Notes: generated by a model not told the origin, from the letters alone. A stretch of DNA of 64,000 nucleotides from Vibrio owensii CAIM 1854 = LMG 25443 (GCF_000817815.1 NZ_JPRD01000015.1:186001-250000); one strand, 5' to 3'; numbered from the stretch's first letter, positions 31,915 to 40,510 are shown. Numbers and translations: made by a program.

Positions 31915-32033
31915 ATGGGATTAGTACAAGGCAAGGACGGATTGAGCCTTGAACCTACAGATGAACAATGGGTTAAGAAGTGCCACAGACTTTAAACGGC
32001 AACTTGTTCGAACAAATGCGGCAGAGGCTGAAA

Positions 32034-32237
32034 TTAACTATCTTTGAATGATTTTTTGATCTGGAGGTAGTTCTGCATTTCTTTTGAACGTAAGCAATAG
32101 AAGCAATCAACGTGATCCATGTTTCTTGTAACGTTGTCTCTCACATAACCACAGGCTGTTTGGTGTGTGAACTCAAACTGAGTTTGTCCGCTACTTCTAG
32201 CATCAACACCTGATACTTTGAGGTGAGTTTTTGCCAT
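32034..32237 (-). CDS. Small protein with Cys pair, phage/plasmid type
   Basis: 67 residues from the ATG at 32237 (GGGGA upstream). It begins MAKTHLKVSGVDARS and has TACGYVRDN, then VDCFYCLRS. Small phage and plasmid proteins of unknown function share this HLKV start and a C-x-x-C-L end and may bind zinc. Last gene of the unit from 32978. Confidence 0.75.
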   Translation of the reverse strand: MAKTHLKVSGVDARSSGQTQFEFTHQTACGYVRDNVTRNMDHVDCFYCLRSKEMQNYLQIKKSFKDS

Positions 32238-32248
32238 CGATATTCCCC

Positions 32249-32473
32249 TTATAGTTCCGATGAACCAATCCACTGACTACCAAGATATGCATCCCATTCC
32301 GAGCTAATACTATAGTAATCATAGCGTTCTAAGGCATCGTGTGACCATCCACTAAGAGGCGCGCCAATTCGATGAATCTCTATATCATCCAAATTTTTTA
32401 TTACTAATGGTTGACTCTCGAAGCCTGCTAGCAAATCAGGTTCATTGTCATGTAACGGTCGCGATACTATCAT
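32249..32473 (-). CDS. Small acidic hypothetical protein
   Basis: 74 residues, rich in Asp, Trp and Tyr (SHDALERYDYYSISSEWDAY). Not recognised; no membrane segment. Confidence 0.72.
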   Translation of the reverse strand: MIVSRPLHDNEPDLLAGFESQPLVIKNLDDIEIHRIGAPLSGWSHDALERYDYYSISSEWDAYLGSQWIGSSEL

Positions 32474-32533
32474 GCACTCTACCTATATTTGAGATTCATT
32501 ATTGGTGAAAACTGGGGATAAGCGTTTGGAGGT

Positions 32534-32704
32534 TCAGCTAGCCAACCATTCATCGTAAGTCTTCAATGGCTTGCCGCCATTAGTAATGTCACCACCATTC
32601 CCATTATCAGCACAGCTTAGGTAAATCTGATATTCATCATTATTGCTTCCACGCTGCTGAGTCTGCCAGTTTGCATTAGGTAGTAATTTATTATTATCGC
32701 TCAT
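32534..32704 (-). CDS. Small Asn/Gly-rich hypothetical protein
   Basis: 56 residues, Asn-, Gln- and Gly-rich (SNNDEYQ, NGNGGDITNGGK), so probably flexible. AAGGGA precedes the ATG, and the gene follows the 32709 stop by four bases. Confidence 0.65.
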   Translation of the reverse strand: MSDNNKLLPNANWQTQQRGSNNDEYQIYLSCADNGNGGDITNGGKPLKTYDEWLAS

Positions 32705-32708
32705 CCGG

Positions 32709-32978
32709 TTATTTCCCTTTGGGCTGTTCTTGGAATTCAAAATGCCCCTCAAAATATGAGAGCTCTGCATTCACATATTTTTTGAGAGCGTCTATTCGTT
32801 GCTCATAAGGCATTGCTGACCACTCTTCTTCTAGACCGCAGAAGTGAACACCTGCAACGCCACCATCTTCCTGGCCCAAGATGTCCTGAATATCAGCAAT
32901 CGCCGTTGTCATTTGATCATCGTGAAAATCAGTTGTATCGATGATTGCGGCATTGTGTATGGCTTCAAAAAGTTTCAT
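32709..32978 (-). CDS. Hypothetical acidic protein
   Basis: 89 residues. Helical start (AIHNAAIIDTT), a GGVAGVHFCGLEEEW turn, then a helical acidic end. Not recognised. GAGGA lies before the ATG. First gene behind promoter copy 17. Confidence 0.75.
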   Translation of the reverse strand: MKLFEAIHNAAIIDTTDFHDDQMTTAIADIQDILGQEDGGVAGVHFCGLEEEWSAMPYEQRIDALKKYVNAELSYFEGHFEFQEQPKGK

Positions 32979-33007
32979 TGTTTGTCCTCAAAACATTCAA
33001 TAAGCCA

Positions 33008-33040
33008 ATGATAAGCGCTACCACGACTACACGATTGATC
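33008..33040 (-). promoter_or_regulatory. GATC-box promoter, copy 17
   Basis: ATGATCAA, -35 TCGTGT, 15-bp spacer, -10 TATCAT, 30 bases before the start at 32978. Confidence 0.75.
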
Positions 33041-33046
33041 ATGAGA

Positions 33047-33328
33047 TTATTTGTGCTTATGTTGACGCCTACGCAATTCAATTGCTTTGGCTATGAACTC
33101 CCGACACTCATACTCATTATCACAATATAAACCTTTCGCAACGCGGTAACGTAGTATCCACCAGTCAAGAACAGAAGCTATTGCAAAGAGTGCTAACACA
33201 ATGAAATAACCAAATGGCGCATTGAACATATAGCAACCAACGGCACCAAAGAACATGATTCCGACGACAAAAGTCATACTTCTGTACTTATCTTTAATTA
33301 ATAAGTTGAATGCTTCATTCAGTTCCAC
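33047..33328 (-). CDS. Small membrane protein, GTG start
   Basis: 93 residues from the GTG at 33328, which shares a base with the TAG of the upstream gene (TAGTG) and has GAGGG eight bases upstream. A TTG further up would lie inside the upstream gene. Two membrane helices (about 20-37 and 42-60) and a basic, His-rich tail (RRRQHKHK). Function unknown. Confidence 0.65.
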   Translation of the reverse strand: MELNEAFNLLIKDKYRSMTFVVGIMFFGAVGCYMFNAPFGYFIVLALFAIASVLDWWILRYRVAKGLYCDNEYECREFIAKAIELRRRQHKHK

Positions 33329-34194
33329 TACCCATTCCCTCTTGGTAAACAACCTTTAAAAATGGGGGCTAACTTGCCGCCCTTGATATCAGAACGATAC
33401 TGAAAAATCTGATCTTTTGTCAAAGTAGCTCCAAAAGAGGGATAAGTACCGCCAGAGAAAAATCTTGTGTATTGGTTAATGCTTGATGGGTCTGAAACAA
33501 ACTCAATCCATATTGATTCAAGATCCTCGCATCCAAAATGCCTCGCCATGGCTACAGGCCACATTGCATACTTACGATCTAAAAGAGCTGCCGACTGGAA
33601 CACGTTGAAAGCAGCATGATAATTACCAAGTTCATGCAATCCAATACCTTTTAATGCGAGCAAGTATGGGGCCTTCCCGTGATAGTTTTTTACTAAATAT
33701 GTCAGAGAGTCATGAGAAAAAGTACGATAGGGTGCGCCGAGAATTAAAAGGGCATCCCATTCTTCGTCAAGAACTAGTTGTTGGCCTACCTTTGCAAATA
33801 CCTCGTCACTGAAACGATGAAATGAAAAATCAGAATGACTGATGTATGGGTTATTGGACGTTAGGAATTTTAACAGATCCCAATCTTTTGATGATGGTAC
33901 AGACTCAATCAGTTTTACATTCACCACCGCTGTAGTTGAGCGAATTGATTTAAGCTCGGAACCTCGGAACATTAATGACAGAAGGCGATTGGCTTCATTA
34001 GAATAAACAGTGTTCAAATTGGTACCAGACTCAATGACCGCCAGACGACTTTCACTTGACTGTTCTTCCAAATAGTTACTCGTAGCGACCTTATACTCAT
34101 CAAGGCCTTTTTCTAACTCTGTTTTACAACCACTAACCAATACAACAATTGGTAGTAAACATAGTAGTAGCGATCTTGGATATTTAAAAAACAT
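33328..34194 (-). CDS. Predicted lipoprotein with helical repeats
   Basis: 288 residues from the ATG at 34194. The signal peptide ends in a lipobox LVSGC, so it should be a lipoprotein. The mature part is helical with repeated Leu/Ala patterns (APYLLALKGIGLHELGNYHAAFNVFQSAALLDRKY), which resemble TPR/Sel1-type repeats. Function unknown. It overlaps the upstream gene by 11 bases. Confidence 0.8.
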   Translation of the reverse strand: MFFKYPRSLLLCLLPIVVLVSGCKTELEKGLDEYKVATSNYLEEQSSESRLAVIESGTNLNTVYSNEANRLLSLMFRGSELKSIRSTTAVVNVKLIESVPSSKDWDLLKFLTSNNPYISHSDFSFHRFSDEVFAKVGQQLVLDEEWDALLILGAPYRTFSHDSLTYLVKNYHGKAPYLLALKGIGLHELGNYHAAFNVFQSAALLDRKYAMWPVAMARHFGCEDLESIWIEFVSDPSSINQYTRFFSGGTYPSFGATLTKDQIFQYRSDIKGGKLAPIFKGCLPRGNG

Positions 34195-34786
34195 TGATTT
34201 TTTCTCTGTCTGAAGTGCTGTAACTATCAACCTTAAACTCGTCTTCTAAGTCGAATATCTGATCATAAGGAATATACACTGCACTATTTGGAATTCCTGC
34301 GCCACATACACCATGCTCGAAAATTTGTTCAGGCTTCCAGTAAGTAGTGTCACCACAAACTCCCTGACCTACTACAAAACGTGATACCTGATAAGGCTTC
34401 GCATCTGTTTTCTGGCACTTGTGCGCCACATGTAGAACGCCACCAGCTCGGTATGCGGCTAAGCCGTACTCTAACAAGTCGGCAATGAACTTATCTTCAC
34501 TACGCCATTTATTGAATTTCTCAATGAAACGTTTTGCTCGTGTAGCAAGGCGCTTGTCCTCATCATCCTGATCAAATTGTGCCAGGGAGTGAATGGCATC
34601 CATTACTTGAGGTTCATCAAATCGCTTACTTAATAGTGAAGGGCCTAAAAAATATGCGAAAGCTCCAGTACCCTCGTACTTTTCTGCATACTCACGTAAA
34701 TCACCGAATGCCAGATCAGCGTCTTTGGCATTAACCATGATCGCGTTAATCTTCGGGTTTTGATGATACTCAACGTTGGTGGTCAT
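34184..34786 (-). CDS. Hypothetical protein
   Basis: 200 residues; helical first two thirds, then a beta-rich part with two Gly-Cys loops (GQGVCGDTTYW and HGVCGAGIPNS). Not recognised. AAGGGG lies seven bases before the ATG. Second gene behind promoter copy 18. Confidence 0.8.
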   Translation of the reverse strand: MTTNVEYHQNPKINAIMVNAKDADLAFGDLREYAEKYEGTGAFAYFLGPSLLSKRFDEPQVMDAIHSLAQFDQDDEDKRLATRAKRFIEKFNKWRSEDKFIADLLEYGLAAYRAGGVLHVAHKCQKTDAKPYQVSRFVVGQGVCGDTTYWKPEQIFEHGVCGAGIPNSAVYIPYDQIFDLEDEFKVDSYSTSDREKINVF

Positions 34787-34796
34787 TGTTGGCCCC

Positions 34797-34994
34797 TTAG
34801 TGCATTGAACTGTAGCTGTTTTGAACCACTACACCACGCTTAACGAAGATAACCTTCTTAATGGCTGCGATAACCTTTTGAGCCTTGATCTTTACTGCTA
34901 CGCAGGCAGAAAATAGGCAATATGAAATTGAGAGTATTCCAATAATCTGAAACACTTCTAAAATGAACATTGCTAGCCTATCTACGTTTTCCAT
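34797..34994 (-). CDS. Small membrane protein
   Basis: 65 residues with one membrane helix (about 8-34) and a basic tail (KIKAQKVIAAIKKVIFVKRG). Function unknown. First gene behind promoter copy 18. Confidence 0.72.
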   Translation of the reverse strand: MENVDRLAMFILEVFQIIGILSISYCLFSACVAVKIKAQKVIAAIKKVIFVKRGVVVQNSYSSMH

Positions 34995-35031
34995 TGCTTG
35001 TCACCTTGTGATTAATTGAAAGTACAGGGCG

Positions 35032-35064
35032 ATTATCGACCTAACCGACCCGTACCAATTGATC
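35032..35064 (-). promoter_or_regulatory. GATC-box promoter, copy 18
   Basis: AGATCAA, -35 TTGGTA, 15-bp spacer, -10 GATAAT, 38 bases before the start at 34994. Confidence 0.78.
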
Positions 35065-35072
35065 TTGTGACT

Positions 35073-35831
35073 TTACGCGGCGTTATCGGAACCCATAGAT
35101 TTGCGGGACTCAATAATCCATGGCGTGATAATTTTTTCATGAGAGGGGTGAATTTCGTAGTTCCGGCACAACCAGTATTTGTTCTCCTCCAAACTCTGAT
35201 CTTTCCAAGCAGTGAGCGTTTTAAGCATCTGCTTTGAAAGCTCTGGAATCACATTGCCTTCACCATCAAAATAAGCCTTTGAACCTTCATACCATTCAAC
35301 CCAACTGCTAAAGTTCATGCTGGTGTTATACGGACATTCATGGCTTGAGAACTCTTTATAGAGTTCATATAACTCCTGATCGCTGAGTTCTTTTAACGTG
35401 CTGTATTTTGCCATCGTTACAGCACCAGAGTCATTTAAGTCAGGGAATATTTCACGATATCCGTGTACTTTCCGATCTAGTTCTTTGACCCACTGCAGGT
35501 GAGGTGATTTCAGTTCATCCGCCGTGAATGCGGATAAGCCTATGACCTGTCTATCCCCCAAAAGTAGAGCAGTGCCCTTATATCTGCGTTCAATGATTTC
35601 AACATAATCATGTACAGAGAAAAACTCTGTACCAGTGCCCGCAAGGTCAAGAATAGCTAAACGCAATGGTTCAACCCAATCAAGCTCGCTGGCAGCAGGA
35701 TTATCACGAAGCAAACCGACAAATACATTATTGAGCTCATGCATAGTCTTTATGCATCGAGTTTTAATTTCAAGAAGAAGGAAGAAACCCCGTTCGAGCT
35801 CTGTTTTAAGCTGATTTTCAAAGCCTGTCAT
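35073..35831 (-). CDS. Hypothetical acidic protein
   Basis: 252 residues, acidic, mostly helical, Trp- and Tyr-rich in the second half (FSSWVEWYEGSKAYFDGEG; KYWLCRNYEIHPSHEK). Not recognised. AGGAA lies nine bases before the ATG. Confidence 0.83.
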   Translation of the reverse strand: MTGFENQLKTELERGFFLLLEIKTRCIKTMHELNNVFVGLLRDNPAASELDWVEPLRLAILDLAGTGTEFFSVHDYVEIIERRYKGTALLLGDRQVIGLSAFTADELKSPHLQWVKELDRKVHGYREIFPDLNDSGAVTMAKYSTLKELSDQELYELYKEFSSHECPYNTSMNFSSWVEWYEGSKAYFDGEGNVIPELSKQMLKTLTAWKDQSLEENKYWLCRNYEIHPSHEKIITPWIIESRKSMGSDNAA

Positions 35832-35903
35832 ACTAACATTTCCTGTAAATTGAGTGAACTTGCTCGTTTTCTAAAAAACAGCCAGCTCTAATTGCTCATG
35901 CTG

Positions 35904-36092
35904 CTATGCAGACATCAGAGTGCAGCCATCGTTTTCAATCGACAGGCGTTCCTCATCTGTGAGATTTGCCTGCGTGTAATTGGTAGCTTTATGCTGATTT
36001 CGAGTAAAACCGCCTTCACACCAAAACCCATAATGAGGGTCGAAAACGTTGAATGCCTGATTACCAATTGCCGCCCAGTTGATACCTTTCAT
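35904..36092 (-). CDS. Small hypothetical protein
   Basis: 62 residues from the ATG at 36092 (GAGG upstream). Aromatic N-terminal half (FNVFDPHYGFWCEGGF), helical C-terminus. Not recognised. First gene behind promoter copy 19. Confidence 0.7.
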   Translation of the reverse strand: MKGINWAAIGNQAFNVFDPHYGFWCEGGFTRNQHKATNYTQANLTDEERLSIENDGCTLMSA

Positions 36093-36150
36093 ATTCACCT
36101 CATGTTGGTCATGTGAACGAATCTGTAATACTTATTAAAAACACAAGGTG

Positions 36151-36183
36151 ATTATCCGATTAAGCATAGAATTCCCATTGATC
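36151..36183 (-). promoter_or_regulatory. GATC-box promoter, copy 19
   Basis: ATGATCAA, -35 ATGGGA, 16-bp spacer, -10 GATAAT, 59 bases before the start at 36092. A weaker match. Confidence 0.6.
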
Positions 36184-36203
36184 ATGACGCCCTACAGGAG
36201 AGT

Positions 36204-36485
36204 CTATTTCTCTTTGTATTGAGCCATAAACGACTCCCCCAACTTTGTTAACTTCTTAGGTTTACCGTTAACGTGCTTAGCATCAATCAAAAAGCCACCT
36301 TCAACCATGATGTGATAGGCAGTGTGACCTGACCAATAGCCATTAACCTGATCAGTAAGGTTTTTATGAAGCTGCTTCTTCATAGCATCTAAGCTACATG
36401 TGACTGACTCACCAACCCAACGTTTAGAGAATAAGTCGTAGATGATCTGGTCAATTTGATTTTTAAATTGTTGTTCAGTTTCCAT
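36204..36485 (-). CDS. Hypothetical protein, possible winged-helix fold
   Basis: 93 residues. A helical N-terminus is followed by HIMVEGGFLIDAKHVNGKPKKLTKLGESFM, which reads like the recognition helix and wing of a small winged-helix protein (final TKLGE pattern). No family named. GAGGT lies seven bases before the ATG; the gene overlaps its upstream neighbour by 11 bases. Confidence 0.72.
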   Translation of the reverse strand: METEQQFKNQIDQIIYDLFSKRWVGESVTCSLDAMKKQLHKNLTDQVNGYWSGHTAYHIMVEGGFLIDAKHVNGKPKKLTKLGESFMAQYKEK

Positions 36486-36681
36486 TTACTACCTCTCGGC
36501 GGTTTTGTTGATTCGGCGGAACTTCACCTAAAGCAAAGTACAACCCATTAAGCTCGGATTTAATACTCGTTTGGATGATTGCCAAAGGAGCGTTAGAAAA
36601 AACATTTGCTGGCGCATAGCTATGTCGCTCGTCAGCTTCGAGCTCTTTAATGCGAGCTCTGATTTGATCTTCTGTAATCAT
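36475..36681 (-). CDS. Small hypothetical protein
   Basis: 68 residues; starts with a charged helix (DQIRARIKELEADERHS) and ends in an Asn/Arg-rich tail. Not recognised. Start overlaps the 36678 stop by four bases (ATGA type). Confidence 0.7.
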   Translation of the reverse strand: MITEDQIRARIKELEADERHSYAPANVFSNAPLAIIQTSIKSELNGLYFALGEVPPNQQNRREVVNGN

Positions 36682-37238
36682 GATTCATGCTCCAATGTTA
36701 CCGAGTGTATAGGGAGAAAGTTGAACAGATAACATTTGAAATCATGATCCGTTTCAATAGATGAATAACGAATGGCTACCGGTGTACCGTTAGCATTGCC
36801 AATGACCGTTACCGTTGAGCAATTACCCGAGTCTGTTCCACCAGCCAGCACCGAGTGATTTTCACAAAGTGCATCGAACTGTTCTTCTGTAATTTCTTCA
36901 CCGATGTTCATTTCTGGCTCCTTATGGCACAAATTAGTAATTGCTTGGCTTTTGAATAGCTGAGTAATCAGGCGATCGTGAGCGGTTGTATCACCGTGGA
37001 TGTAGTAATCGAAGCGGTTGTCAGACAGGCTACTTGAGATTCGAAGATTGTAACTAAATACCACTATCTTGCCTTGATCATTGTTAAGCAGAACCTTTTC
37101 TTCACACTGGTTTATATCAACCACAACGTAAGCAGGTAGCTTATCGGCCAGATGCTTCATTGCTTCCTGGTCACTGTGTATGTGAGGGTAGCCACATTTA
37201 GAGCAAGGTGATCTATCGAGTATTGGCAAACTGTCCAT
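36678..37238 (-). CDS. Hypothetical protein with N-terminal zinc-knuckle-like motif
   Basis: 186 residues from the ATG at 37238 (GAGG upstream). The early CSKCGYPHIH looks like a metal-binding knuckle (C-x-x-C...H-x-H). The rest is mixed alpha/beta; not recognised. First gene behind promoter copy 20. Confidence 0.78.
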   Translation of the reverse strand: MDSLPILDRSPCSKCGYPHIHSDQEAMKHLADKLPAYVVVDINQCEEKVLLNNDQGKIVVFSYNLRISSSLSDNRFDYYIHGDTTAHDRLITQLFKSQAITNLCHKEPEMNIGEEITEEQFDALCENHSVLAGGTDSGNCSTVTVIGNANGTPVAIRYSSIETDHDFKCYLFNFLPIHSVTLEHES

Positions 37239-37286
37239 TAACAATCCTCTTCGCTAATGTTTAATACGATTTCTGTAAGTGAAACC

Positions 37287-37319
37287 ATTATAGAAACCAC
37301 CAGAACGAAACAATTGATC
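37287..37319 (-). promoter_or_regulatory. GATC-box promoter, copy 20
   Basis: AGATCAA, -35 TTGTTT, 15-bp spacer, perfect -10 TATAAT, 49 bases before the start at 37238. Confidence 0.85.
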
Positions 37320-37340
37320 TGGTGGTTATACAGTGGATTG

Positions 37341-37883
37341 CTATTTCAAGGAGTCAAAAAAGGATTTTCTCCATGCGAAGAAGTCTTTGTCTGTTAAGTC
37401 ATTCTGATCTAAGTGGCCTAAGGCTACACTGCGACCAGTTCCTAGCTCATGTAGCATTGACTCAACTGATACACTCATAACCTTATCCTGAGAGTTTACC
37501 AGTCCGGCTCGAAGTTCACCATTAACACCATTGCTATGAGAGCTCACTACAAACACATCTCCTGAACACTTGATCTGCATACCTAACGGCAGGCAGTTTT
37601 TTGTGATTTCTGGTTTCTCAATTCCGTACTCCCAAGCTTCGGCCAGTTCCTTGGTGTTCTGGATCTGGCTACATTTTACTTCCCATGATTTGGTTGGGTT
37701 ATTTCGGGTGATAGTTACCGCTGAAGAGAATGACTCTCCGCTTTCGTCATCTTTCACGTCGATAGGAACGTAGATGGTATGAACAGGCTCACCAGACACT
37801 TGCTTTGTGTCTACAGCCATTAGTGTGTGGTTAGTAAAATGTGCGTTTTCAAAAAGGTGCTGCGTTAGAAATTCAATATCCAT
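37341..37883 (-). CDS. Hypothetical protein
   Basis: 180 residues from the second of two close ATGs. Beta-rich centre (SSAVTITRNN, MQIKCSGDVFVVSSHSNG) and a helical end with DFFAWRKSFFDSL. Not recognised. It lies behind a hairpin after the 37950 gene and has no GATC promoter of its own, so it probably depends on read-through. Confidence 0.75.
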   Translation of the reverse strand: MDIEFLTQHLFENAHFTNHTLMAVDTKQVSGEPVHTIYVPIDVKDDESGESFSSAVTITRNNPTKSWEVKCSQIQNTKELAEAWEYGIEKPEITKNCLPLGMQIKCSGDVFVVSSHSNGVNGELRAGLVNSQDKVMSVSVESMLHELGTGRSVALGHLDQNDLTDKDFFAWRKSFFDSLK

Positions 37884-37921
37884 TAACATGATCTCAAGTC
37901 GAAAATAAGTGGTAATGAAAT

Positions 37922-37940
37922 GGGCCAGTCAAGCTAGCCC
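37922..37940 (-). terminator. Terminator-like hairpin after the 37950 gene
   Basis: The imperfect stem GGGC(T)AG/CT(G)GCCC is followed on the minus strand by ATTTC. Confidence 0.5.
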
Positions 37941-37949
37941 CAAAAGACA

Positions 37950-38390
37950 TTAATCTTCTTGGTCTTCTTCAGTTTCTTCAACTTCAAGCTTGTGAAACTC
38001 ATGTTCCAGCTTGTTGCCGTACTCTTTGCGCGTTTCTGAGCCAAAATTACCCTTAAGGAACTCGTCAACCATAGTTGGTAAATAGTCGTAACCATGCTTA
38101 ACCGGATGCTCATTCTCTTGGATTAGACTGTTAATGAAGTCGTAAGAAACAAAGTACACAAAACCGTCTGTATGGCGATATAAGGTGCCTAATGTGTGCT
38201 CATCTTGCACCTGCGTCAGAATTAGGTGAGCAACCTCTTGAACCTCATAGAAGCCCGTTGTGTGCATCGATTCGAACAGGTTAGAGAATGCATCTAGAGA
38301 ATCGGTCTCAATAACCTTTCCGTATTTTATTGCGTCAGCGTAGGTACTAAAGCGAGTTGGGAAAAGGATAAGCTGAAAAGTTCTTTGCAT
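37950..38390 (-). CDS. Paralogue pair C, member 1
   Basis: 146 residues. It shares with the 39158-39571 protein, in order, an FPxRFxxY start, VIxTxSxD, NLFxxMxTTGxY, a GxL box and YFVSxxxIxxLI. Mostly helical, with an acidic tail (EVEETEEDQED). Function unknown. AAGGAG lies about eight bases before the ATG. First gene behind promoter copy 21. Confidence 0.83.
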   Translation of the reverse strand: MQRTFQLILFPTRFSTYADAIKYGKVIETDSLDAFSNLFESMHTTGFYEVQEVAHLILTQVQDEHTLGTLYRHTDGFVYFVSYDFINSLIQENEHPVKHGYDYLPTMVDEFLKGNFGSETRKEYGNKLEHEFHKLEVEETEEDQED

Positions 38391-38436
38391 ATGATGTCTC
38401 CTTAAATTCTAGTAAACGGTTGTGCTTACAGGAGTC

Positions 38437-38469
38437 ATGGTATTAATTACCTATCATAAGCAATTGATC
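38437..38469 (-). promoter_or_regulatory. GATC-box promoter, copy 21
   Basis: CGATCAA, -35 TTGCTT, 15-bp spacer, -10 TACCAT, 47 bases before the start at 38390. Confidence 0.82.
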
Positions 38470-38504
38470 GGAACGAAATGACGACAAGTGGGAAGTGGGA
38501 TAAA

Positions 38505-38530
38505 GATGCTCCACCAGCAAGCAGAGCATC
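38505..38530 (-). terminator. Terminator after the 38547 gene
   Basis: The perfect stem GATGCTC/GAGCATC is followed by TTTATC on the minus strand; the loop contains a Chi octamer. Confidence 0.75.
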
Positions 38531-38546
38531 GAAAATAGTCACTAAA

Positions 38547-38957
38547 TTAGATAAATGGCTCTAACTCGAATTCCAATGCTTCCACCGACATGTTCGCTTC
38601 TACAGCGACCTGCTTCACAAACTCTTGGTAACGATCTTCACCATCCAAACAAGAATCCATCAGTTGAAGCACTCGCGAGGCATTGACCGATTTGATCGGG
38701 TGTTTCATCTCGAGTTTTACCTGATCAAAGATGAGGCTTAATTGCGCTGCGTCTTGGTGTGTAGTTTGGTAGCTGCTCATGGTTGTGTTATTCAGGCAAA
38801 ATGAAATTCTGACAGCTTTCCCCATTTTCTCTGAAACCTTTTCGGTAAAGACTTTCTTAAAAGATTCAAAGTTGTCATGTGGTAAGTCCATAAAGCCCAT
38901 AGCGACTTCATAAAGACCGGATTTCTGGTTTAGAGTCCAACACGCTGTAACTGACAT
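38547..38957 (-). CDS. Hypothetical protein
   Basis: 136 residues; mixed N-terminal half, helical acidic C-terminal half (VEANMSVEALEFELEPF). Not recognised. AGGAAG precedes the ATG. Single gene between promoter copy 22 and a terminator. Confidence 0.8.
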   Translation of the reverse strand: MSVTACWTLNQKSGLYEVAMGFMDLPHDNFESFKKVFTEKVSEKMGKAVRISFCLNNTTMSSYQTTHQDAAQLSLIFDQVKLEMKHPIKSVNASRVLQLMDSCLDGEDRYQEFVKQVAVEANMSVEALEFELEPFI

Positions 38958-39005
38958 AGAGACTTCTTCCTATATATGGTTAGAAATGGTTTGCATACTG
39001 AAGCT

Positions 39006-39038
39006 ATGATAAATCTCGACGCGATAATGTAATTGATC
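39006..39038 (-). promoter_or_regulatory. GATC-box promoter, copy 22
   Basis: CGATCAA, -35 TTACAT, 15-bp spacer, -10 TATCAT, 49 bases before the start at 38957. Confidence 0.82.
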
Positions 39039-39097
39039 GAACGGCGAGAGCCGGATTCATTTGGATTTGTGATAAATGAGGATATAACCATGCAAAG

Positions 39098-39133
39098 AAA
39101 AACCTACCCTTCCGGAAGGCAAGGTAGGTTTTT
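39098..39133. terminator. Bidirectional terminator
   Basis: AAAAACCTACC pairs with GGTAGGTTTTT, with an inner TTCC/GGAA. It ends the 39158 gene on the minus strand. Confidence 0.85.
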
Positions 39134-39157
39134 GTCAGTTAAGAACTATACTTTGGG

Positions 39158-39571
39158 CTAAATCTTGAAGAAGTGCTGATCTAGTGTCTCGCCAAAATCC
39201 GTTCGAATGAGATTTCCACAGTTGGTAGGGCCGATATGGAAGCTATCATGGGCTAATGCTTGAACGATTGAAGTGAAGCTGCCGAATTCTCTTCTGTCAT
39301 CTCCAACAAGGTCAATCAATAAGCTGATCAACTTATTAGATACAAAATAAGTCCCCATGGAAACGGTAGCTAATGCACCAACGACAAACGGTTCAGGAAG
39401 CACCTTTAAGAACATGTCGCAAATGTCGTCCGAATCGTAATAACCTGTTGTAGACATATCATCGAACAAGTTTTCGATACCGTCGATAGAGCCGTTAGTC
39501 TTGATCACAGCATTTGCCTGTAAAGCTTCTGTGTAGTTTTTAAATCGTTCTGGAAACGCAACAATACTCAT
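39158..39571 (-). CDS. Paralogue pair C, member 2
   Basis: 137 residues, related to the 37950-38390 protein (FPERFKNYTEAL, VIKTNGSID, NLFDDMSTTGYYD, GTYFVSNKLISLLI). The C-terminal 50 residues differ. Function unknown. AAGGAA lies seven bases before the ATG. Third gene of the unit from 40399. Confidence 0.83.
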   Translation of the reverse strand: MSIVAFPERFKNYTEALQANAVIKTNGSIDGIENLFDDMSTTGYYDSDDICDMFLKVLPEPFVVGALATVSMGTYFVSNKLISLLIDLVGDDRREFGSFTSIVQALAHDSFHIGPTNCGNLIRTDFGETLDQHFFKI

Positions 39572-39580
39572 GATTTTTCC

Positions 39581-40198
39581 TTACAGTTCAGATAGCAAAA
39601 TGTAATTGTCTACTGCACGACCCCAAAAAGCCGCAATGTACTTTTCTTGGTCGAAGCCCTTATCGTATCGATAAGTCTTCACGTTAGCAGGCCAACATCC
39701 AGCATTGTGTTTAGGTGCATCCAAAAGAGAACGTTCAATAAGAATTAGATCGCACTCCTTCACCATGATTCCCACTCCGTCATAGAATGCTGTCGCTTCA
39801 AACTCTTCATCAGAAACATTTTCAAGCTCCTCATAACTCTTAGGAGAGAACGAAATGTCAGTTTCAAAGTCATAGTAAGCTTTAGAATCAGTATCAAACT
39901 CAAGGTCACTTTCGAGAAACTCAACTAACTGGTCTTGAAGATTACAAACGCAATCACAACCCTGAGCTTTGTTTAGAATAGGTTTCAAGTTGGCGTCAGA
40001 AACTTCTATTTCAACATAATACGGGTCAAAATCACCAAGGCTAACTATTGCAGATACATGGCAACCAGCATACTTTCCTTCTGCTAATTTAAAGCTAACG
40101 TCAATGTATTTATCTTCATTTACGTTGACGTCAGAAACTAACTTTTCCGATACGCGACCGTTAATTGCTTGGCTAAGTGTTTGTAATGGCTTGTTCAT
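39581..40198 (-). CDS. Hypothetical acidic protein
   Basis: 205 residues, strongly acidic, with a cysteine cluster GCDCVCNLQ near residue 80 and an acidic run (SDLEFDTDSKAYYDFETD). Not recognised. GGAGGAA precedes the ATG. Confidence 0.82.
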   Translation of the reverse strand: MNKPLQTLSQAINGRVSEKLVSDVNVNEDKYIDVSFKLAEGKYAGCHVSAIVSLGDFDPYYVEIEVSDANLKPILNKAQGCDCVCNLQDQLVEFLESDLEFDTDSKAYYDFETDISFSPKSYEELENVSDEEFEATAFYDGVGIMVKECDLILIERSLLDAPKHNAGCWPANVKTYRYDKGFDQEKYIAAFWGRAVDNYILLSEL

Positions 40199-40228
40199 AC
40201 TAAGTTCCTCCAGAAAGGTAATGCAAAA

Positions 40229-40399
40229 TTAAAGTTCTACTGACAAAGCACCTAAGCTATCGGCACCAAGCGACTCACGGTGATCAACGTAGAGCGCTTT
40301 GCCGGTATTGCAAATAGTCAGTTCAATTACATCGCCATTAGGTAGTTGGATAAATGACATGCCGTCTTTATGCTGAAGGGTAAGATCTTGAAGTTTCAT
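40229..40399 (-). CDS. Small hypothetical protein
   Basis: 56 residues from the ATG at 40399 (GAGGC upstream); beta-rich (SFIQLPNGDVIELTI). Upstream in-frame codons overlap promoter copy 23, so they are not used. Not recognised. Confidence 0.7.
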   Translation of the reverse strand: MKLQDLTLQHKDGMSFIQLPNGDVIELTICNTGKALYVDHRESLGADSLGALSVEL

Positions 40400-40435
40400 A
40401 TTTGCCTCTGTGTTCGTAATGAATAACGTAAGGCA

Positions 40436-40468
40436 ATGATAAAGCGGAGAAGATAATTCCAATTGATC
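40436..40468 (-). promoter_or_regulatory. GATC-box promoter, copy 23
   Basis: CGATCAA, -35 TTGGAA, 15-bp spacer, -10 TATCAT, 37 bases before the start at 40399. Confidence 0.82.
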
Positions 40469-40484
40469 GTAAGAAAGGGACAAT

Positions 40485-40510
40485 AACCACCAACTTGTTT
40501 CTCGGTGGTT
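40485..40510 (-). terminator. Terminator-like hairpin after the 40550 gene
   Basis: The perfect stem AACCACC/GGTGGTT with a 12-base loop; a weak T-run follows. Confidence 0.6.
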
